This document shows, one piece after another, positions 16,532-25,640 of a DNA stretch of 64,000 nt. The stretch is from the NCBI GenBank assembly GCA_016709225.1, contig JADJEE010000012.1, positions 1,240,001 to 1,304,000 on the forward strand, in the 5' to 3' direction. The translations under genes and the position numbers were made by a program. This DNA is from Deltaproteobacteria bacterium. Lineage in GTDB: Bacteria; Myxococcota_A; Polyangia; Nannocystales; Nannocystaceae. Below the pieces are notes generated by a model, which saw nothing but the letters and a program-made list of their open reading frames with translations, did not search any database and was not told the origin of the DNA. How positions within the stretch are numbered: position 1 is the first letter of the stretch; every line of letters starts with the position of its first letter.

Positions 16532-18961
16532 ATGGCTGGCTTGGGTGTGTCTTCGCTGCTGGCGCTCTCGTCCGATCGCGTGCCCAACCTCGAGGCGCGC
16601 GCGCTGTCGCCGACGGTCGGCTGGCTGGTGCTGCTGGCGCTGGCGAGCTTCATCGGCCTGTGCATCCTGCACGCCGATCGCTGGCGTCGCGTGTGGCTGC
16701 GCGCCGAGGATCCCCGCACGATCGGGCTCTTCCGCATCCTGTTCGCCATCGCGCTGCTGCTCAACGTGGTGGGCATGTGGGAGCAGCTCGAGTTCCTCTT
16801 CACCGACGAGGGCCTGTTCTACACCGACAGCGCGCGCAAGCTGCTGGCCGCCAAGCAGTTCGCCGGCTATATCGAGGGCGAGCACGAGGGCTTCGTCAGC
16901 GGCGCGGCGGTGCTCGAGTTCCTCCGCGGGCCTCGCTACTCGCTGTTGCTGCTGCGCTCGGATCCAGCGTTCTTCTGGCTGCACCTGTGGGCCTTCGTCG
17001 GCGCAACGGTGGCGATGTTGGTCGGCTGGCGCACGCGCACTGCCACGATCGTCGCGTGGCTGCTGATGACCAGCCTGACCGGCCGCAACCCCATCTACTG
17101 GACCGGCGCCGACGTGGTCTACAAGGCGTTCTTCTTCCTGCTGGTGCTCTCGCGCAGCGGGCACGCGTACAGCGTCGACAACTGGCTGCGCTGCCGGAAG
17201 CTCCGCCGCGCCGGTCGCCTGCGCACCCGCGAGCACCAGGCCGACACCACCCGCGAGCCGATCCACCGCCGCATCCCGGCGTGGCCGCGCATGCTGATGA
17301 TCCTGCAGCTGGCGACGGTCTACCTCTACACCGGCTCGGCCAAGACCGGCGGCATCTGGGCCGCCGGCGACTCGCTCTACTACGCGCTCAACCTCGATCA
17401 CTTCTATCGCATGCCGCCGCAGCTGATGTCGCAGCTGTTCGCCACCAACATCTTCCGCGTGATGACGTGGACGGTGCACTTCTGGCAGATCGGCTTTCCG
17501 CTGCTGCTGGTCGGCATGGTCACGCGGTTCCAGCTGCGCGAGGGCTTCACGCCGCTGCCCGGCTGGCGAGGTTGGCTGACGCGCCTGGGCTGGACCGTGA
17601 TCGGCCTGGCCTCGCTCGGCGTCTGCGTGGTCGCGCTGCCGGTGCACTACGTGCAACACCCCGGCGGTCCGAGCGTGCAGGTGGTGCAGTGGTCGGTCGC
17701 GACCGGATGGCTGCTCGCGATGGTCGCGATCGCGTTGCTGTGGCGCAAGCTGCGGGACCGTCCGCCGGTCTTCACGGTGCTTGGTCAGCGCATTCGCGTG
17801 GATCTGCAGACCGCGTGCACGTGGTTCCTGGGTCGACGACTGTGGCTGACCATCGGCGTGTTCTTCCACCTGCAGATCTTCATGCTGATGAACATCGGCA
17901 TGTTCGCGCCGATCATGATCATGGTGTACCTGTGCTGCCTCAACGGCAGTGAGACCGCGTCGCTGCTGCGTGCGCTCGGCCGCATCCTGCACCGCCTGCG
18001 CGTGCCCGGCATCCCGGCCGACGTCGCGCGCGGCGAGCCGCCGCTGCCGGCCGAGTCCGCCGACTCTCCGCGTCTGCACCACGACGGCGCCGCGATGCCG
18101 CGCGCGGCGTTGCTGCTCGCGCTCTTGGCCGCGATCGGCTTCGTGTGTGCGCACGCGTTCGCGTGGCCGCGGCCGCTGGCGCCGAGCTTCGTCGCGCTCG
18201 GCGTGTTGGGCCTCGTCGCGGGCGCGATCTCGGGCTGGCGTCGACGCGGTACCGCGGGCGGCGATCATGGGCCGTGGGCCTACGGCCCGGTGGGCCGCAC
18301 GCTCGCGAACGCCATCGTGGTCACCCACATCACCGCGGTCGCGCTGCACTGCATCCCCGACAAGGACTCGTGTTGGTCGTTCCGCGGCACCGCGGGCGCG
18401 CTCGTGAAGCCGTGGCTCGACGTCACCCAGACCGCGCAGAGCTGGGACATGTTCGCGCCCAACCCCATGCGCACCAACGATTTCCTCGAGGTGCTCGTGA
18501 CCGACGCTGCCGGCGAGACCTGGGATCTGCGCACCGACGTGAACTCGCCGCGCAACAAGCAGATCCCGTGGATCTGGTACGACCGTGCCGGCAAGATCAC
18601 GCGCCGCGTCATCGGCGAGGGCAAGTGGTACCGCTCGTGGCTGGCGCGCTACCACTGCCGGCGCTGGGCGCTCGACCACGACGGCGAGATGCCGCGCACC
18701 GTCGAGCTCGTGCGCGTGTGGTACGAGATTCCGCCGCCCGACAAGGTCGCGCGCCTGGGCTACTACCGCCCCGCCGAGTTGCTCGCCCGCGAGGGCCATC
18801 GCAGCTCGCTGCTCACCGTCACCTGCGCGACCGAAGAGGACGGCCAGCTGACCAACGAGATCCGTGCACGCCACGGCCTGCCGCAGGTCGACGAGCGCAC
18901 CATCCGGCGTCGTCACCCCAAGCGCGACACCGGCCGCTTCGATCCCGACGCGGCCGACTGA
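16532..18961 (+). CDS. HTTM-domain membrane protein (vitamin K-dependent carboxylase-like), 809 aa
   Basis: ATG 16532 follows GAGGGCG. The N-terminal half carries many hydrophobic helices. The HTTM-type opening is clear: DPRTIGLFRILFAIALLLNVVGMWEQLEFLFTDEGLFY, then TGRNPIYWTGADVVYKAFFFLLVLSRSGHAYSVDNWL, and AWPRMLMILQLATVYLYTGSAKTGGIWAAGDSLYYAL. This set matches the family related to gamma-glutamyl carboxylases, common in myxobacteria. After the membrane part (to ~640) is a soluble C-terminal domain (FAPNPMRTNDFLEVLVTDAAGETWDL, WYRSWLARYHCRRWALDHDGEMPRTVELVRVWYEIPPPD). Substrate and activity are unknown. It is divergent from the small ORF at 16370 and convergent with the TPR lipoprotein, 17 bp away. 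Confidence 0.92.
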   Translation: MAGLGVSSLLALSSDRVPNLEARALSPTVGWLVLLALASFIGLCILHADRWRRVWLRAEDPRTIGLFRILFAIALLLNVVGMWEQLEFLFTDEGLFYTDSARKLLAAKQFAGYIEGEHEGFVSGAAVLEFLRGPRYSLLLLRSDPAFFWLHLWAFVGATVAMLVGWRTRTATIVAWLLMTSLTGRNPIYWTGADVVYKAFFFLLVLSRSGHAYSVDNWLRCRKLRRAGRLRTREHQADTTREPIHRRIPAWPRMLMILQLATVYLYTGSAKTGGIWAAGDSLYYALNLDHFYRMPPQLMSQLFATNIFRVMTWTVHFWQIGFPLLLVGMVTRFQLREGFTPLPGWRGWLTRLGWTVIGLASLGVCVVALPVHYVQHPGGPSVQVVQWSVATGWLLAMVAIALLWRKLRDRPPVFTVLGQRIRVDLQTACTWFLGRRLWLTIGVFFHLQIFMLMNIGMFAPIMIMVYLCCLNGSETASLLRALGRILHRLRVPGIPADVARGEPPLPAESADSPRLHHDGAAMPRAALLLALLAAIGFVCAHAFAWPRPLAPSFVALGVLGLVAGAISGWRRRGTAGGDHGPWAYGPVGRTLANAIVVTHITAVALHCIPDKDSCWSFRGTAGALVKPWLDVTQTAQSWDMFAPNPMRTNDFLEVLVTDAAGETWDLRTDVNSPRNKQIPWIWYDRAGKITRRVIGEGKWYRSWLARYHCRRWALDHDGEMPRTVELVRVWYEIPPPDKVARLGYYRPAELLAREGHRSSLLTVTCATEEDGQLTNEIRARHGLPQVDERTIRRRHPKRDTGRFDPDAAD

Positions 18962-18978
18962 CGCGCGCCGCTGCGTCG

Positions 18979-20334
18979 TCAGCCGCCGCGCAGGCGCGAG
19001 AGGAACGCTTCGACGTCCATCGGCGGCTGCACGCCGCTGTCGTCGAACTCATCACGCGCGAGCACGCCGTGCCCGCGGGCGATCTCGTACTCCCGCAAGC
19101 GCACGTCGAGGGTCGCCGCAAAGAAGTAACGCAGCCCGCGACGCATCGCGTCGGGCTCCTCTTCGATGCCGAACACCAAGGCGTCGCGCACCAGCTGCAC
19201 CTGATGGGGCTCGACCGCGATCGTCAGCAAGCGCTCGAGGTTCTCGGCGGCTGCGCGGGCCCCGGGGGCGTCGAGCGGCCCGGTGGCGAGCAACGCGGGC
19301 AGTGCCCGCTGCAGCGACTGCATGCCTGCGAGCAGGTCGTCCGCGCCGTCGAGATCGGCGCGCGCGAGGATCGAGGCCGCATGGGTCGGATCGAGCGCGA
19401 GCGCGGCTTGGTAGTGCCCGCGTGCGACCTTCGGCTGCTTGCGCGCGCGCGCGATCTCTCCCTGCAGGAATCGAGTCTCGGCGAGGTGGGCGTCGTCCTT
19501 CACCGAGGTGTAGAGCTGCGCTGCGTCGCGCGCGAGCGCATCCGCCTTGTCGAGATCGTGGTCCTCGAAGGCGATCACCGCGAGCATGAAGGTGACCGCC
19601 GGGTGATCGAAGCCGCCTTCTTGCGCCTGTAGCAGGAACGGACGCGCCGCCGAGCCCGAGAAGCGCGACATCTGCACGCCGGCCCACATATAGGCGAGAT
19701 CGGGCGTCAGGTGGCCCTCGGCCGCCAGTGTCGCGAGATCGGCCTCGACCGACTCCTGCGCCATGGTGGCGACCTCCTCGTTGGCGGCGCACTGCTGCGC
19801 GAACGCGGCCACGCGGGCCCGTGCGATCCGAGCCTGGGTGGTGAGCACCGGATCGCCCGCGGTCGCGGCGGCCTCGAGGTTGACCAGCGTGGCCTCGACC
19901 GAGACATCACCGGGCTCGACACGGGTCTGCTCGGAGAAGTCGGCGCGCCGCTCGGTGGCCTTGGGTTGCTCGCCGTCGTTCAAGCGCAGCGCGACGCCGC
20001 GGATGCACAGCGTGAAGTGCAGCGCCACCAGATCCCCGCGCGCGATCGAGATCCAGTGCCGCCCCGCGCCGTCGGAGGCCGCCGCGAGCGCGCGATCGGC
20101 TGCGGCGGGCTTGCCCTCGCGCAGCAGCCCCGACGCGCGCTCGAGCGCCGCGACCGCGGGGCTCGGCGCATGATCGCGGGCGATCTCGACCAGCGGCGAG
20201 AGGTCCCGCCACGCGGGCCAGCTGCCCATCGCGGTCGCGTCGGCGGCCTGAGCCCCGGCGGGGACCCGATGGCGACATCCTCCCGCGAGCACCAGCGCGA
20301 GCGCGAGCGCGAGCCGAGACAGCCGCGGCGGCAT
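18979..20334 (-). CDS. TPR-repeat lipoprotein, 451 aa
   Basis: The start ATG 20334 overlaps the stop of the upstream gene (ATGA), which fixes it. A signal peptide ends at a lipobox (LALALALVLAGGC). The rest is all-alpha with TPR-like pairs: VAALERASGLLREGKPAAADRALAAA, HLAETRFLQGEIARARKQPKVARGHYQAALALDPTHAASILARADLD (a canonical TPR). The ending includes LRYFFAATLDVRLREYEIARGHG. It is likely a periplasmic or outer-membrane-anchored scaffold. It is translationally coupled to the 20334-20885 gene, suggesting joint function. Confidence 0.85.
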   Translation of the reverse strand: MPPRLSRLALALALVLAGGCRHRVPAGAQAADATAMGSWPAWRDLSPLVEIARDHAPSPAVAALERASGLLREGKPAAADRALAAASDGAGRHWISIARGDLVALHFTLCIRGVALRLNDGEQPKATERRADFSEQTRVEPGDVSVEATLVNLEAAATAGDPVLTTQARIARARVAAFAQQCAANEEVATMAQESVEADLATLAAEGHLTPDLAYMWAGVQMSRFSGSAARPFLLQAQEGGFDHPAVTFMLAVIAFEDHDLDKADALARDAAQLYTSVKDDAHLAETRFLQGEIARARKQPKVARGHYQAALALDPTHAASILARADLDGADDLLAGMQSLQRALPALLATGPLDAPGARAAAENLERLLTIAVEPHQVQLVRDALVFGIEEEPDAMRRGLRYFFAATLDVRLREYEIARGHGVLARDEFDDSGVQPPMDVEAFLSRLRGG

Positions 20335-20885
20335 CACGACGCCAGCTCCATGTCGAGACGATCGCACCACTGTCGCGCGGCCCCGCGGACCTCGGCATGG
20401 GCGCCGCGATCGACCAGCCGCCGCAGCGCGTCGGGGCCGAGCCACGCCAGGCCCTCGCGGCGCACGCGGGGATGCAGCAGCGCACCGACGGCCGCCGAGT
20501 CGCACAGCCATCGTTCGCCCTGATCACTGGCGATGGCGTAGATGATCTCGGGCAGCTGCAGCCACGTGCGGCCGATGGCGGCGATGCCTGCCGAGCGGTG
20601 CTCGACCAGCAGCGGCAACAGCTGCGCGAGGTCCTCGGCGACGACCTTCATGAGCGTGGCGGGCACCGGCGCGCGGAACTCCTCGACCCGCAGCTGGAGT
20701 GCATCGGCGACGCCGTCGATGAGCGCTGCGTCCCGTAGACCCAGCTGGCCCAGCGCGTCGCGCAGCGCGTCGACGCGCGAGCCGACCCGCCCACCCGTGG
20801 TGAGCGCGTACTGCTGACTCGCCCGCGCGCGTCCACGCGCCAGCAGGTCGCGCAGCCAGTCCCATTGCCGTCGCAGGCTTGGCAT
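20334..20885 (-). CDS. Hypothetical protein coupled to the TPR lipoprotein, 183 aa
   Basis: An all-alpha protein with no signal peptide. It opens MPSLRRQWDWLRDLLARGRARASQQ and continues with long amphipathic helices (LRDALGQLGLRDAALIDGVADALQLRVEEF, LMKVVAEDLAQLLPLLVEHRSAGIAAIG). The second half resembles HEAT/ARM-like repeats (VGALLHPRVRREGLAWLGPDALRRLVDRGAHAEVRG). No catalytic motif or family recognised. Its stop overlaps the start of the downstream TPR lipoprotein gene, so the two are made together. Confidence 0.75.
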   Translation of the reverse strand: MPSLRRQWDWLRDLLARGRARASQQYALTTGGRVGSRVDALRDALGQLGLRDAALIDGVADALQLRVEEFRAPVPATLMKVVAEDLAQLLPLLVEHRSAGIAAIGRTWLQLPEIIYAIASDQGERWLCDSAAVGALLHPRVRREGLAWLGPDALRRLVDRGAHAEVRGAARQWCDRLDMELAS

Positions 20886-21021
20886 CGCGCACGGGTGTAC
20901 CCCAGCGCGCCCCCGCCATGTAAGGCTGCGGCGCGCGCCGGCGTTCGGTCGCGTGACGGCCCTACGCCCCGCCCGTCAGAGCGCGGCCAGCCCCCTTCTC
21001 CTCGCGATCCTGGAGCTTTGC

Positions 21022-21981
21022 ATGCGGTCCACGAAGTCCATCCTCTCGGTGTTCGCGGTTGCCCTCGCGCTGTCGGCCTGCAGCCGCGCCAACGATCGCG
21101 GCACCGCCGCACCGATCGCGGCACCGATCGCCGGCGCGCCCGTGAGCGTCACGCTCGAGAGCCCGGGGATCGGTGCGCTGCCCTCGGCACTGTTCGGCGG
21201 CTCGCTCTACTACGCGGGCCAAGACGGCCAGCAGTACGTCGTGCGCGTCGCCAACAACACCGCGCGCCGCGTCGAGGTCGTGGTCACCGTCGACGGCCGC
21301 GACGTGGTATCGGGTCAGCTGGGCGACTACCGCAAGCAGCGCGGGTACATCATCGAGCCGTTCGGGCAGATCGCGATCGACGGCTTCCGGCAGTCGTTCG
21401 ACCAGGTCGCAGCATTTCGCTTCAGCGGGCTGCAGGACAGCTACACCGCGCTGCAGGGCACGCCGCAGCACGCCGGCGTGGTCGGCATCGCGGTGTTCGA
21501 GGAGCGCGGCAACCCCAAGGCCAGCGGGCCGCTCGCGGTCGGCCCGAGCACGCCGACGCCGTTCCCCAGCAGCGGTGGCGATCACGACGTCGCCACTGGG
21601 CGAATCGCGACCGCGCCCCACGACTCGCGCATGGCGGCCGATGACGCGCCGGCCGCACCCGCGGCAGAGGCCGGTGCGAGTGCCGACTTCAATGCGCGCA
21701 AGTCCGAGGTGGCCCCCAGTGCCGCGCCCGGTGGTGGCAACTTCGCGCCCCCACCGGTGCCCCGCAACGAGCTCGGCACCGAGTACGGCGAGTCACAGGC
21801 GTCGTCGGTCCACGAGGTCGCCTTCAAGCGCAAGCACAAGCGACGACCCGACGCGGTGTTCTCGGTCTTCTACGACAGCCCCAACGGCCTCGCGGCGCGC
21901 GGCATCCCGCTCGGCGGCGGCGGAGCGTTCGCGCCTGCCCCCGCGCCGCAGCCGTTCCCCGACCGCGCGCCCCGACGCTGA
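21022..21981 (+). CDS. Lipoprotein with Pro/Ala-rich linker, 319 aa
   Basis: ATG 21022 follows CTGGAG. The signal peptide ends LALSACSRAND, a good lipobox. Residues ~35-170 look like one beta-rich domain (VSVTLESPGIGALPSALFGGSLYYAGQDGQQYVVRVANNTARRVEVVVTVDGRDVV, QAGFRF-type strands, GVVGIAVFEERG). A Pro/Ala/Gly linker follows, then a short conserved-looking tail (ELGTEYGESQASSVHEVAF, DAVFSVFYDSPNGLAARGIPLG). Function unknown. It is divergent from the 20885 gene and ends 45 bp before the small palindromic repeat. Confidence 0.8.
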   Translation: MRSTKSILSVFAVALALSACSRANDRGTAAPIAAPIAGAPVSVTLESPGIGALPSALFGGSLYYAGQDGQQYVVRVANNTARRVEVVVTVDGRDVVSGQLGDYRKQRGYIIEPFGQIAIDGFRQSFDQVAAFRFSGLQDSYTALQGTPQHAGVVGIAVFEERGNPKASGPLAVGPSTPTPFPSSGGDHDVATGRIATAPHDSRMAADDAPAAPAAEAGASADFNARKSEVAPSAAPGGGNFAPPPVPRNELGTEYGESQASSVHEVAFKRKHKRRPDAVFSVFYDSPNGLAARGIPLGGGGAFAPAPAPQPFPDRAPRR

Positions 21982-22026
21982 AGCGCCGGGTTTCGCCCGC
22001 GGCGGGCGGGGTGCCGCCGCGAGGGA

Positions 22027-22093
22027 CTAGTACCTCGACACAGCGATAGTGATGGGTCAGAACGCCGTCATGGCCGCTGTGTCGAGGTACTAG
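22027..22093. repeat. Palindromic repeat element, short copy
   Basis: A 67-bp element with 19-bp perfect terminal inverted repeats (CTAGTACCTCGACACAGCG and its complement). Its left 48 bases are identical to the complement of the right arm of the longer copy at 35449-35613, after which it jumps to the opposite terminus. It is therefore an internally deleted derivative. It lies between the convergent 21022 and 22090 genes, and its right end supplies the TAG stop of the latter. Confidence 0.85.
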
Positions 22094-22404
22094 CAACGCC
22101 AGACGCCGTCGAGGTCGTCCGACGCCATCACGCACTTGGCGTAGCGGGCCCAGGCCACGCGCCCGCGCAGCTGGATCTTGTCGAGCTTGTGCTGCATGCA
22201 GCGCTCGCGCAGCTGTCCGATCACGGCCGACTCCGACTCGGGCGTCATCGCAGCACCGCCCGACTCGCGCAGCGTGACCTCGACGATGTGCTCGCAGACG
22301 TCGGCCGGCCCTGGTGCGCGCACGAACGCCCACCACAGCCCGAACAGCAGGCCGACCGCGCCGAGCATCCCCACGGAGAGCGCACGCCGGACCGCTGGTC
22401 TCAT
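22090..22404 (-). CDS. Small membrane-anchored protein, 104 aa
   Basis: One N-terminal hydrophobic helix (LSVGMLGAVGLLFGLWWAFV) follows a basic start (MRPAVRRA), so it is an exported anchored protein. The ~80-residue outside part is helical with three Cys (VCEHIVEVTLRES, QLRERCMQHKLDKIQL, YAKCVMASDDLDGVWRC). Its start overlaps the stop of the SspB-like gene upstream by a few bases. The stop codon TAG is part of the palindromic repeat end, so insertion of the repeat may have set the C-terminus. No family recognised. Confidence 0.75.
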   Translation of the reverse strand: MRPAVRRALSVGMLGAVGLLFGLWWAFVRAPGPADVCEHIVEVTLRESGGAAMTPESESAVIGQLRERCMQHKLDKIQLRGRVAWARYAKCVMASDDLDGVWRC

Positions 22405-22937
22405 CCGCCCCCGTCGATCACCTTGAACGCGGCGCGCCGCTTCTGCACGGCTTCTTGATCGGTGTCGGTCGCCGACGCCGCGGGCGGCAGCGCTGGCTCG
22501 TCGGCGGGCGCTTCGTTCTCGGCCTCGGTCGGCGGGGTCGCGGGGTCAGCCCCGGCGACGCTGCGCAGCGCCGGCTTCGCGGCGGGCGCCGTCGCGGGCG
22601 GCCGGCCGTAGCGGCTGCGCTTCACCGACTCGGGCATGTTCTGGTCGAGCACGATGCCGCGCCCGGTGCTGCGGTCGGCCACGACGTACACGGCGCCGTA
22701 CGGGAACGTGCAGCGCGTCACGTAGCCACCGAACGAGAGGTCCGCCGAGAGCGTCTCGGCGGTGAACGTCAGGTCGAGCGGATAGCTCGGGTCGAGATCG
22801 ATGATCAACCGCTCGCGCCACTGCTCGCGGATGAAGTCCGGGCACACCACGCCGTCGCCCATCGCATTGACGTGCAGACGCGGGCATCGGCCAGCGGCAT
22901 ACAGCGACTCGATGACGCTCTGCACCGGATGAGTCAC
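22401..22937 (-). CDS. SspB-like ClpXP specificity-enhancing factor, 178 aa
   Basis: A GTG start at 22937 (VTHPVQSVIESLY) is chosen because sequence upstream is Arg-rich noise. The ~105-residue core fits the SspB fold: a first helix, then VNAMGDGVVCPDFIREQWRERLIIDLDPS, TFTAETLSADLSFGGYVTRCTFPYGAVYVVADRSTGRGIVLD. This parallels E. coli SspB (FGG.P...IPI.AV.AIYARENG.G). SspB delivers ssrA-tagged peptides to ClpXP. A Pro/Ala-rich acidic tail follows, ending KRRAAFKVIDGGG; SspB proteins typically use a C-terminal tail to dock ClpX. Co-transcribed with the 22090 gene. Confidence 0.75.
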   Translation of the reverse strand: MTHPVQSVIESLYAAGRCPRLHVNAMGDGVVCPDFIREQWRERLIIDLDPSYPLDLTFTAETLSADLSFGGYVTRCTFPYGAVYVVADRSTGRGIVLDQNMPESVKRSRYGRPPATAPAAKPALRSVAGADPATPPTEAENEAPADEPALPPAASATDTDQEAVQKRRAAFKVIDGGG

Positions 22938-23201
22938 GTTTCGACGAAGCCTATCGCACGGCCGGCGCGGGCGCGACCCTTGTCGACCGACAATCTCCCG
23001 CGCCGGCCGCGGCTTCGACCGGCCGTCCGGCACGGTGTCCCGTCCTTGCACCCGTTCGCCGGTTCGCGGCTGGCCCACGCACGACATGCTCGGGTGGCGG
23101 GCGGGCCGGGCGCAGGCCGCGAGGGCGACCTTTGGGGGGCCCTGCCGCAGGAGATCGCGCGGGCCGGACCGCACCGGCTTGGGCCACACGCCGAAGCGGG
23201 C

Positions 23202-24392
23202 TCAGGCGAACGCGGCGAGCCCCGTCAACGCGCGACCGATCGCCAGCGTGTGCACCTCGTGCGTGCCCTCGTAGGTGAAGACCGTCTCGAGGTTGCACAG
23301 GTGCCGCATGATGCCGAACTCGCCCATGATGCCGTTGCCACCGAGCATCGAGCGCGCGGTGCGGGCGGTCTGCAGCGCCATGCGGACGTTCTCTCGCTTG
23401 AGAATCGAGACTCGCTCGGGCGACAGCTTGCCGTTCTGCTTGATGCGACCGAAGTGGTACGCGAGCAGCAGACCCTTGCCGATCTCGTTGTGCATCTCGA
23501 CCAGCTTCTGCTGCGTGAGCTGGAACGACGCCAGCGGACGATCGAACTGCACGCGGTCCATCGTGTAGCTGCGCGCGCGCTCGTAGCAGTACATCGCGGC
23601 CCCGAGCACGCCCCAACCAATGCCGTAGCGTGCCTGCGTCAGGCAGCCCAGCGGCCCCTTCAGGCCCTGCACGCCCGGCAGCAGGTTCTCCTTGGGCACC
23701 CGCACGTCGTCGAGCACGATCTCGCCGGTCATCGACGCGCGCATGCTGAGCTTGCCGTGGGTCTCGGGGGTCGACAGGCCCTTGGTGCCACGCTCGACCA
23801 CGAAGCCGCGGATGACCGGTGCGTCGCTGCCGTGATCGAGGGTCTTGGCCCAGACCACGCACAGGTCCGCGATCGGGCTGTTGGTGATCCAGAACTTCTG
23901 CCCGTTCAGCACGTAGTCGCCGCCCTTGCCGTCCTGCTTGGCGTGGGTGCGCATCGAGCCGGGGTCGCTGCCGGCGTTGGGCTCGGTGAGCCCGAAGCAG
24001 CCGACGATCTCGCCCTTGGCCATGCCGGGTAGCCAGCGCTCGCGCTGGGCCTCCTCGCCGTAGGCGTAGATCGGCCACATCGCCAGCGAGGTCTGCACCG
24101 AGCAGAACGAACGGATGCCGCTGTCCTGGCGCTCCAGCTCGATCTGCGTGAGGCCGTAGGCGACCGGGTTCATGCCGGCACAGCCGTAGCCCTCGAAGGG
24201 CGCGCCGAGGAAGCCCATCTTCGCGAACTCGGAGATGAGCTCGCGCGGGAACGTGCCGCGCTCGTAGTGCTTCTCGAGGTCCGGCGCGACGGTGCGCTCG
24301 CAGAACTCGCGCGCGGCCTGCCACACCAGGCGCTCGTCGTCGGTCAACAGGTCATCGATCGAGATCAGATACGGCGTGGCGTCGCGCGACAT
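23202..24392 (-). CDS. gcdH: Acyl-CoA dehydrogenase, glutaryl-CoA dehydrogenase type, 396 aa
   Basis: Full-length flavoenzyme. FAD/substrate motifs are in order: RSFCSVQTSLAMWPIYAYGEEAQRERWLPGMAKGE, GCFGLTEPNAGSDPGSMRT, YVLNGQKFWITNSPIADL. The C-terminal domain has RSMLGGNGIMGEFGIMRHLCNLETVFTYEGTHEVHTLAIGRALTG; the Glu in TYEGTHEVH is the catalytic base of glutaryl-CoA dehydrogenases. SVQTSL is also typical of that subgroup. It would oxidise and decarboxylate glutaryl-CoA to crotonyl-CoA in lysine/tryptophan breakdown. It is monocistronic here; 265 bp to the SspB-like gene hold nothing recognisable. Confidence 0.88.
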   Translation of the reverse strand: MSRDATPYLISIDDLLTDDERLVWQAAREFCERTVAPDLEKHYERGTFPRELISEFAKMGFLGAPFEGYGCAGMNPVAYGLTQIELERQDSGIRSFCSVQTSLAMWPIYAYGEEAQRERWLPGMAKGEIVGCFGLTEPNAGSDPGSMRTHAKQDGKGGDYVLNGQKFWITNSPIADLCVVWAKTLDHGSDAPVIRGFVVERGTKGLSTPETHGKLSMRASMTGEIVLDDVRVPKENLLPGVQGLKGPLGCLTQARYGIGWGVLGAAMYCYERARSYTMDRVQFDRPLASFQLTQQKLVEMHNEIGKGLLLAYHFGRIKQNGKLSPERVSILKRENVRMALQTARTARSMLGGNGIMGEFGIMRHLCNLETVFTYEGTHEVHTLAIGRALTGLAAFA

Positions 24393-24454
24393 GGACCTCG
24401 TCTACCACAGCCGTACACGGGCGCGCAGCGCCCCTTCGGGCCGCGGCACGTGAG

Positions 24455-24934
24455 CTACGCCGGCTGCGGCGTCGCACGCCGGGGCTGCCACCACGCAGCG
24501 ACCACGATCGCCACCAGCAACGCGACGTCCCGCCACAACGTCGGCCAACCGACGGCGTCGGCGGCGGCCTGCTTGCCGAAGCAACCGCACTGCAGGTCGA
24601 TGCCGCGCACGATCACCGAGGCGATGAGCGCGATGAAGGCGACGGTCAACACCCCCAGCAGCAGGCCGCCGGCGCGGACCCACCGCGGATGCCCCGAAAG
24701 CAGCGCGGCCGCACCGACCAGCTCGAGCATCGGCACGATCGCTGCGATCACGTGGAGGCTGCGTTCGGGAAACACCTGGTAGTTGCGGATGTCGGCCGCG
24801 AAGCTCAGCAGGTCGCCGGCCTTGGGCACCGCTGCGACCACGAACACCGCCGCGACACCGATGCGCACGGCCCACGACAGCAGCTGCTGCGCGAGCACGC
24901 GACGCCGGCGAGCCGGCTCGGCGAGCTCAGCCAC
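24455..24934 (-). CDS. MauE/DoxX-family membrane protein, 159 aa
   Basis: The GTG start at 24934 has AAGGAG 8 nt upstream and overlaps the end of the rhodanese gene by 8 bp. There are four hydrophobic helices (WAVRIGVAAVFVVAAVPKAGD, VIAAIVPMLELVGAAALLSG, AGGLLLGVLTVAFIALIASVIV, DVALLVAIVVAAWW). The family motif GIDLQCGCFGKQ sits between helices three and four. MauE-type proteins act with thioredoxin-like partners in disulfide handling. Pairing with an exported-side rhodanese suggests sulfur or thiol redox work at the inner membrane (inference). Confidence 0.85.
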   Translation of the reverse strand: MAELAEPARRRRVLAQQLLSWAVRIGVAAVFVVAAVPKAGDLLSFAADIRNYQVFPERSLHVIAAIVPMLELVGAAALLSGHPRWVRAGGLLLGVLTVAFIALIASVIVRGIDLQCGCFGKQAAADAVGWPTLWRDVALLVAIVVAAWWQPRRATPQPA

Positions 24935-25457
24935 TCTGCAGCGCTCCTTCGACCGGCGCGCCCGCACCGACCCACGCCTCGAAGCCGCCGTCGAGCACAC
25001 GCACGCGATCGCAGCCCAGCGCGTCGTCGAGCAGGCGGCCGACGTACTCGGCGTCCCCACCCGGCGCACCGTCGCAGTAGGTGACGATGTCGCGATCGAT
25101 CGGGATCGGCAGCGTCTCGGACGCGAGGATCGACGCCGCGTCGGCTGCCGGCAACGAGATCGCCCCGGGGATGTGACCGTCGAGGAACGCCTCGCCCGAG
25201 CGCGCGTCGACGATCACGACCGGGTCGTCTTGCACGCGGCGCGACAGCTCCGCGACCGCCACCCGCGGCAGCGCCTCGGGCTCGACGCTCGGCGGCAGCT
25301 CGTCCATGCCGCAGGCCGCGACCACCTCGGGCTGCGGGCCTGGCACCCACGGCACGTCGAGCTGAATCGCGAGCGCAGCGACGCCGAGCAGCCCCGCGGC
25401 CACGCCGAGCAACGCCGAGTCACGCAGGGTCGCCAGCCACGGCCTCACGGTGACCAT
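24927..25457 (-). CDS. Membrane-anchored rhodanese-domain protein, 176 aa
   Basis: An N-terminal anchor (LRDSALLGVAAGLLGVAALAIQL) is followed by a single rhodanese domain: LSRRVQDDPVVIVDARSGEAFLDGHIPGAISLP, then the active-site loop IVTYCDGAPGGDAEYVGRLL with a Cys, then VRVLDGGFEAWVGAGAPVEG. The loop CDGAPGG is of ordinary length. It would transfer sulfane sulfur to a thiol acceptor on the periplasmic side. The stop overlaps the MauE/DoxX gene by 8 bp, so the two are coupled. It is divergent from the outer-membrane protein gene at 25641. Confidence 0.88.
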   Translation of the reverse strand: MVTVRPWLATLRDSALLGVAAGLLGVAALAIQLDVPWVPGPQPEVVAACGMDELPPSVEPEALPRVAVAELSRRVQDDPVVIVDARSGEAFLDGHIPGAISLPAADAASILASETLPIPIDRDIVTYCDGAPGGDAEYVGRLLDDALGCDRVRVLDGGFEAWVGAGAPVEGALQSG

Positions 25458-25640
25458 CAGCCTAGCAAAGCCGATGGCACCGCGCACATCCCCGCGTCCG
25501 CGGGGCGCCGCGGCCGCTCGAGCTGCGCGCGGGTTCGCGGGCTTTTGGGGTGGCTCGACGAGCGTCTGATAGCATCTTTGCCGCGAACGCAGACGCCCGC
25601 CCGCACGGCGGCGCCTGCCCAGCCAAGGTCGAGAGAAACG

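Noticed and set aside
16301..18916. Minus-strand open frame of about 870 codons
   Set aside because: Antisense shadow of the HTTM gene; His/Gln/Arg-rich with no domain.
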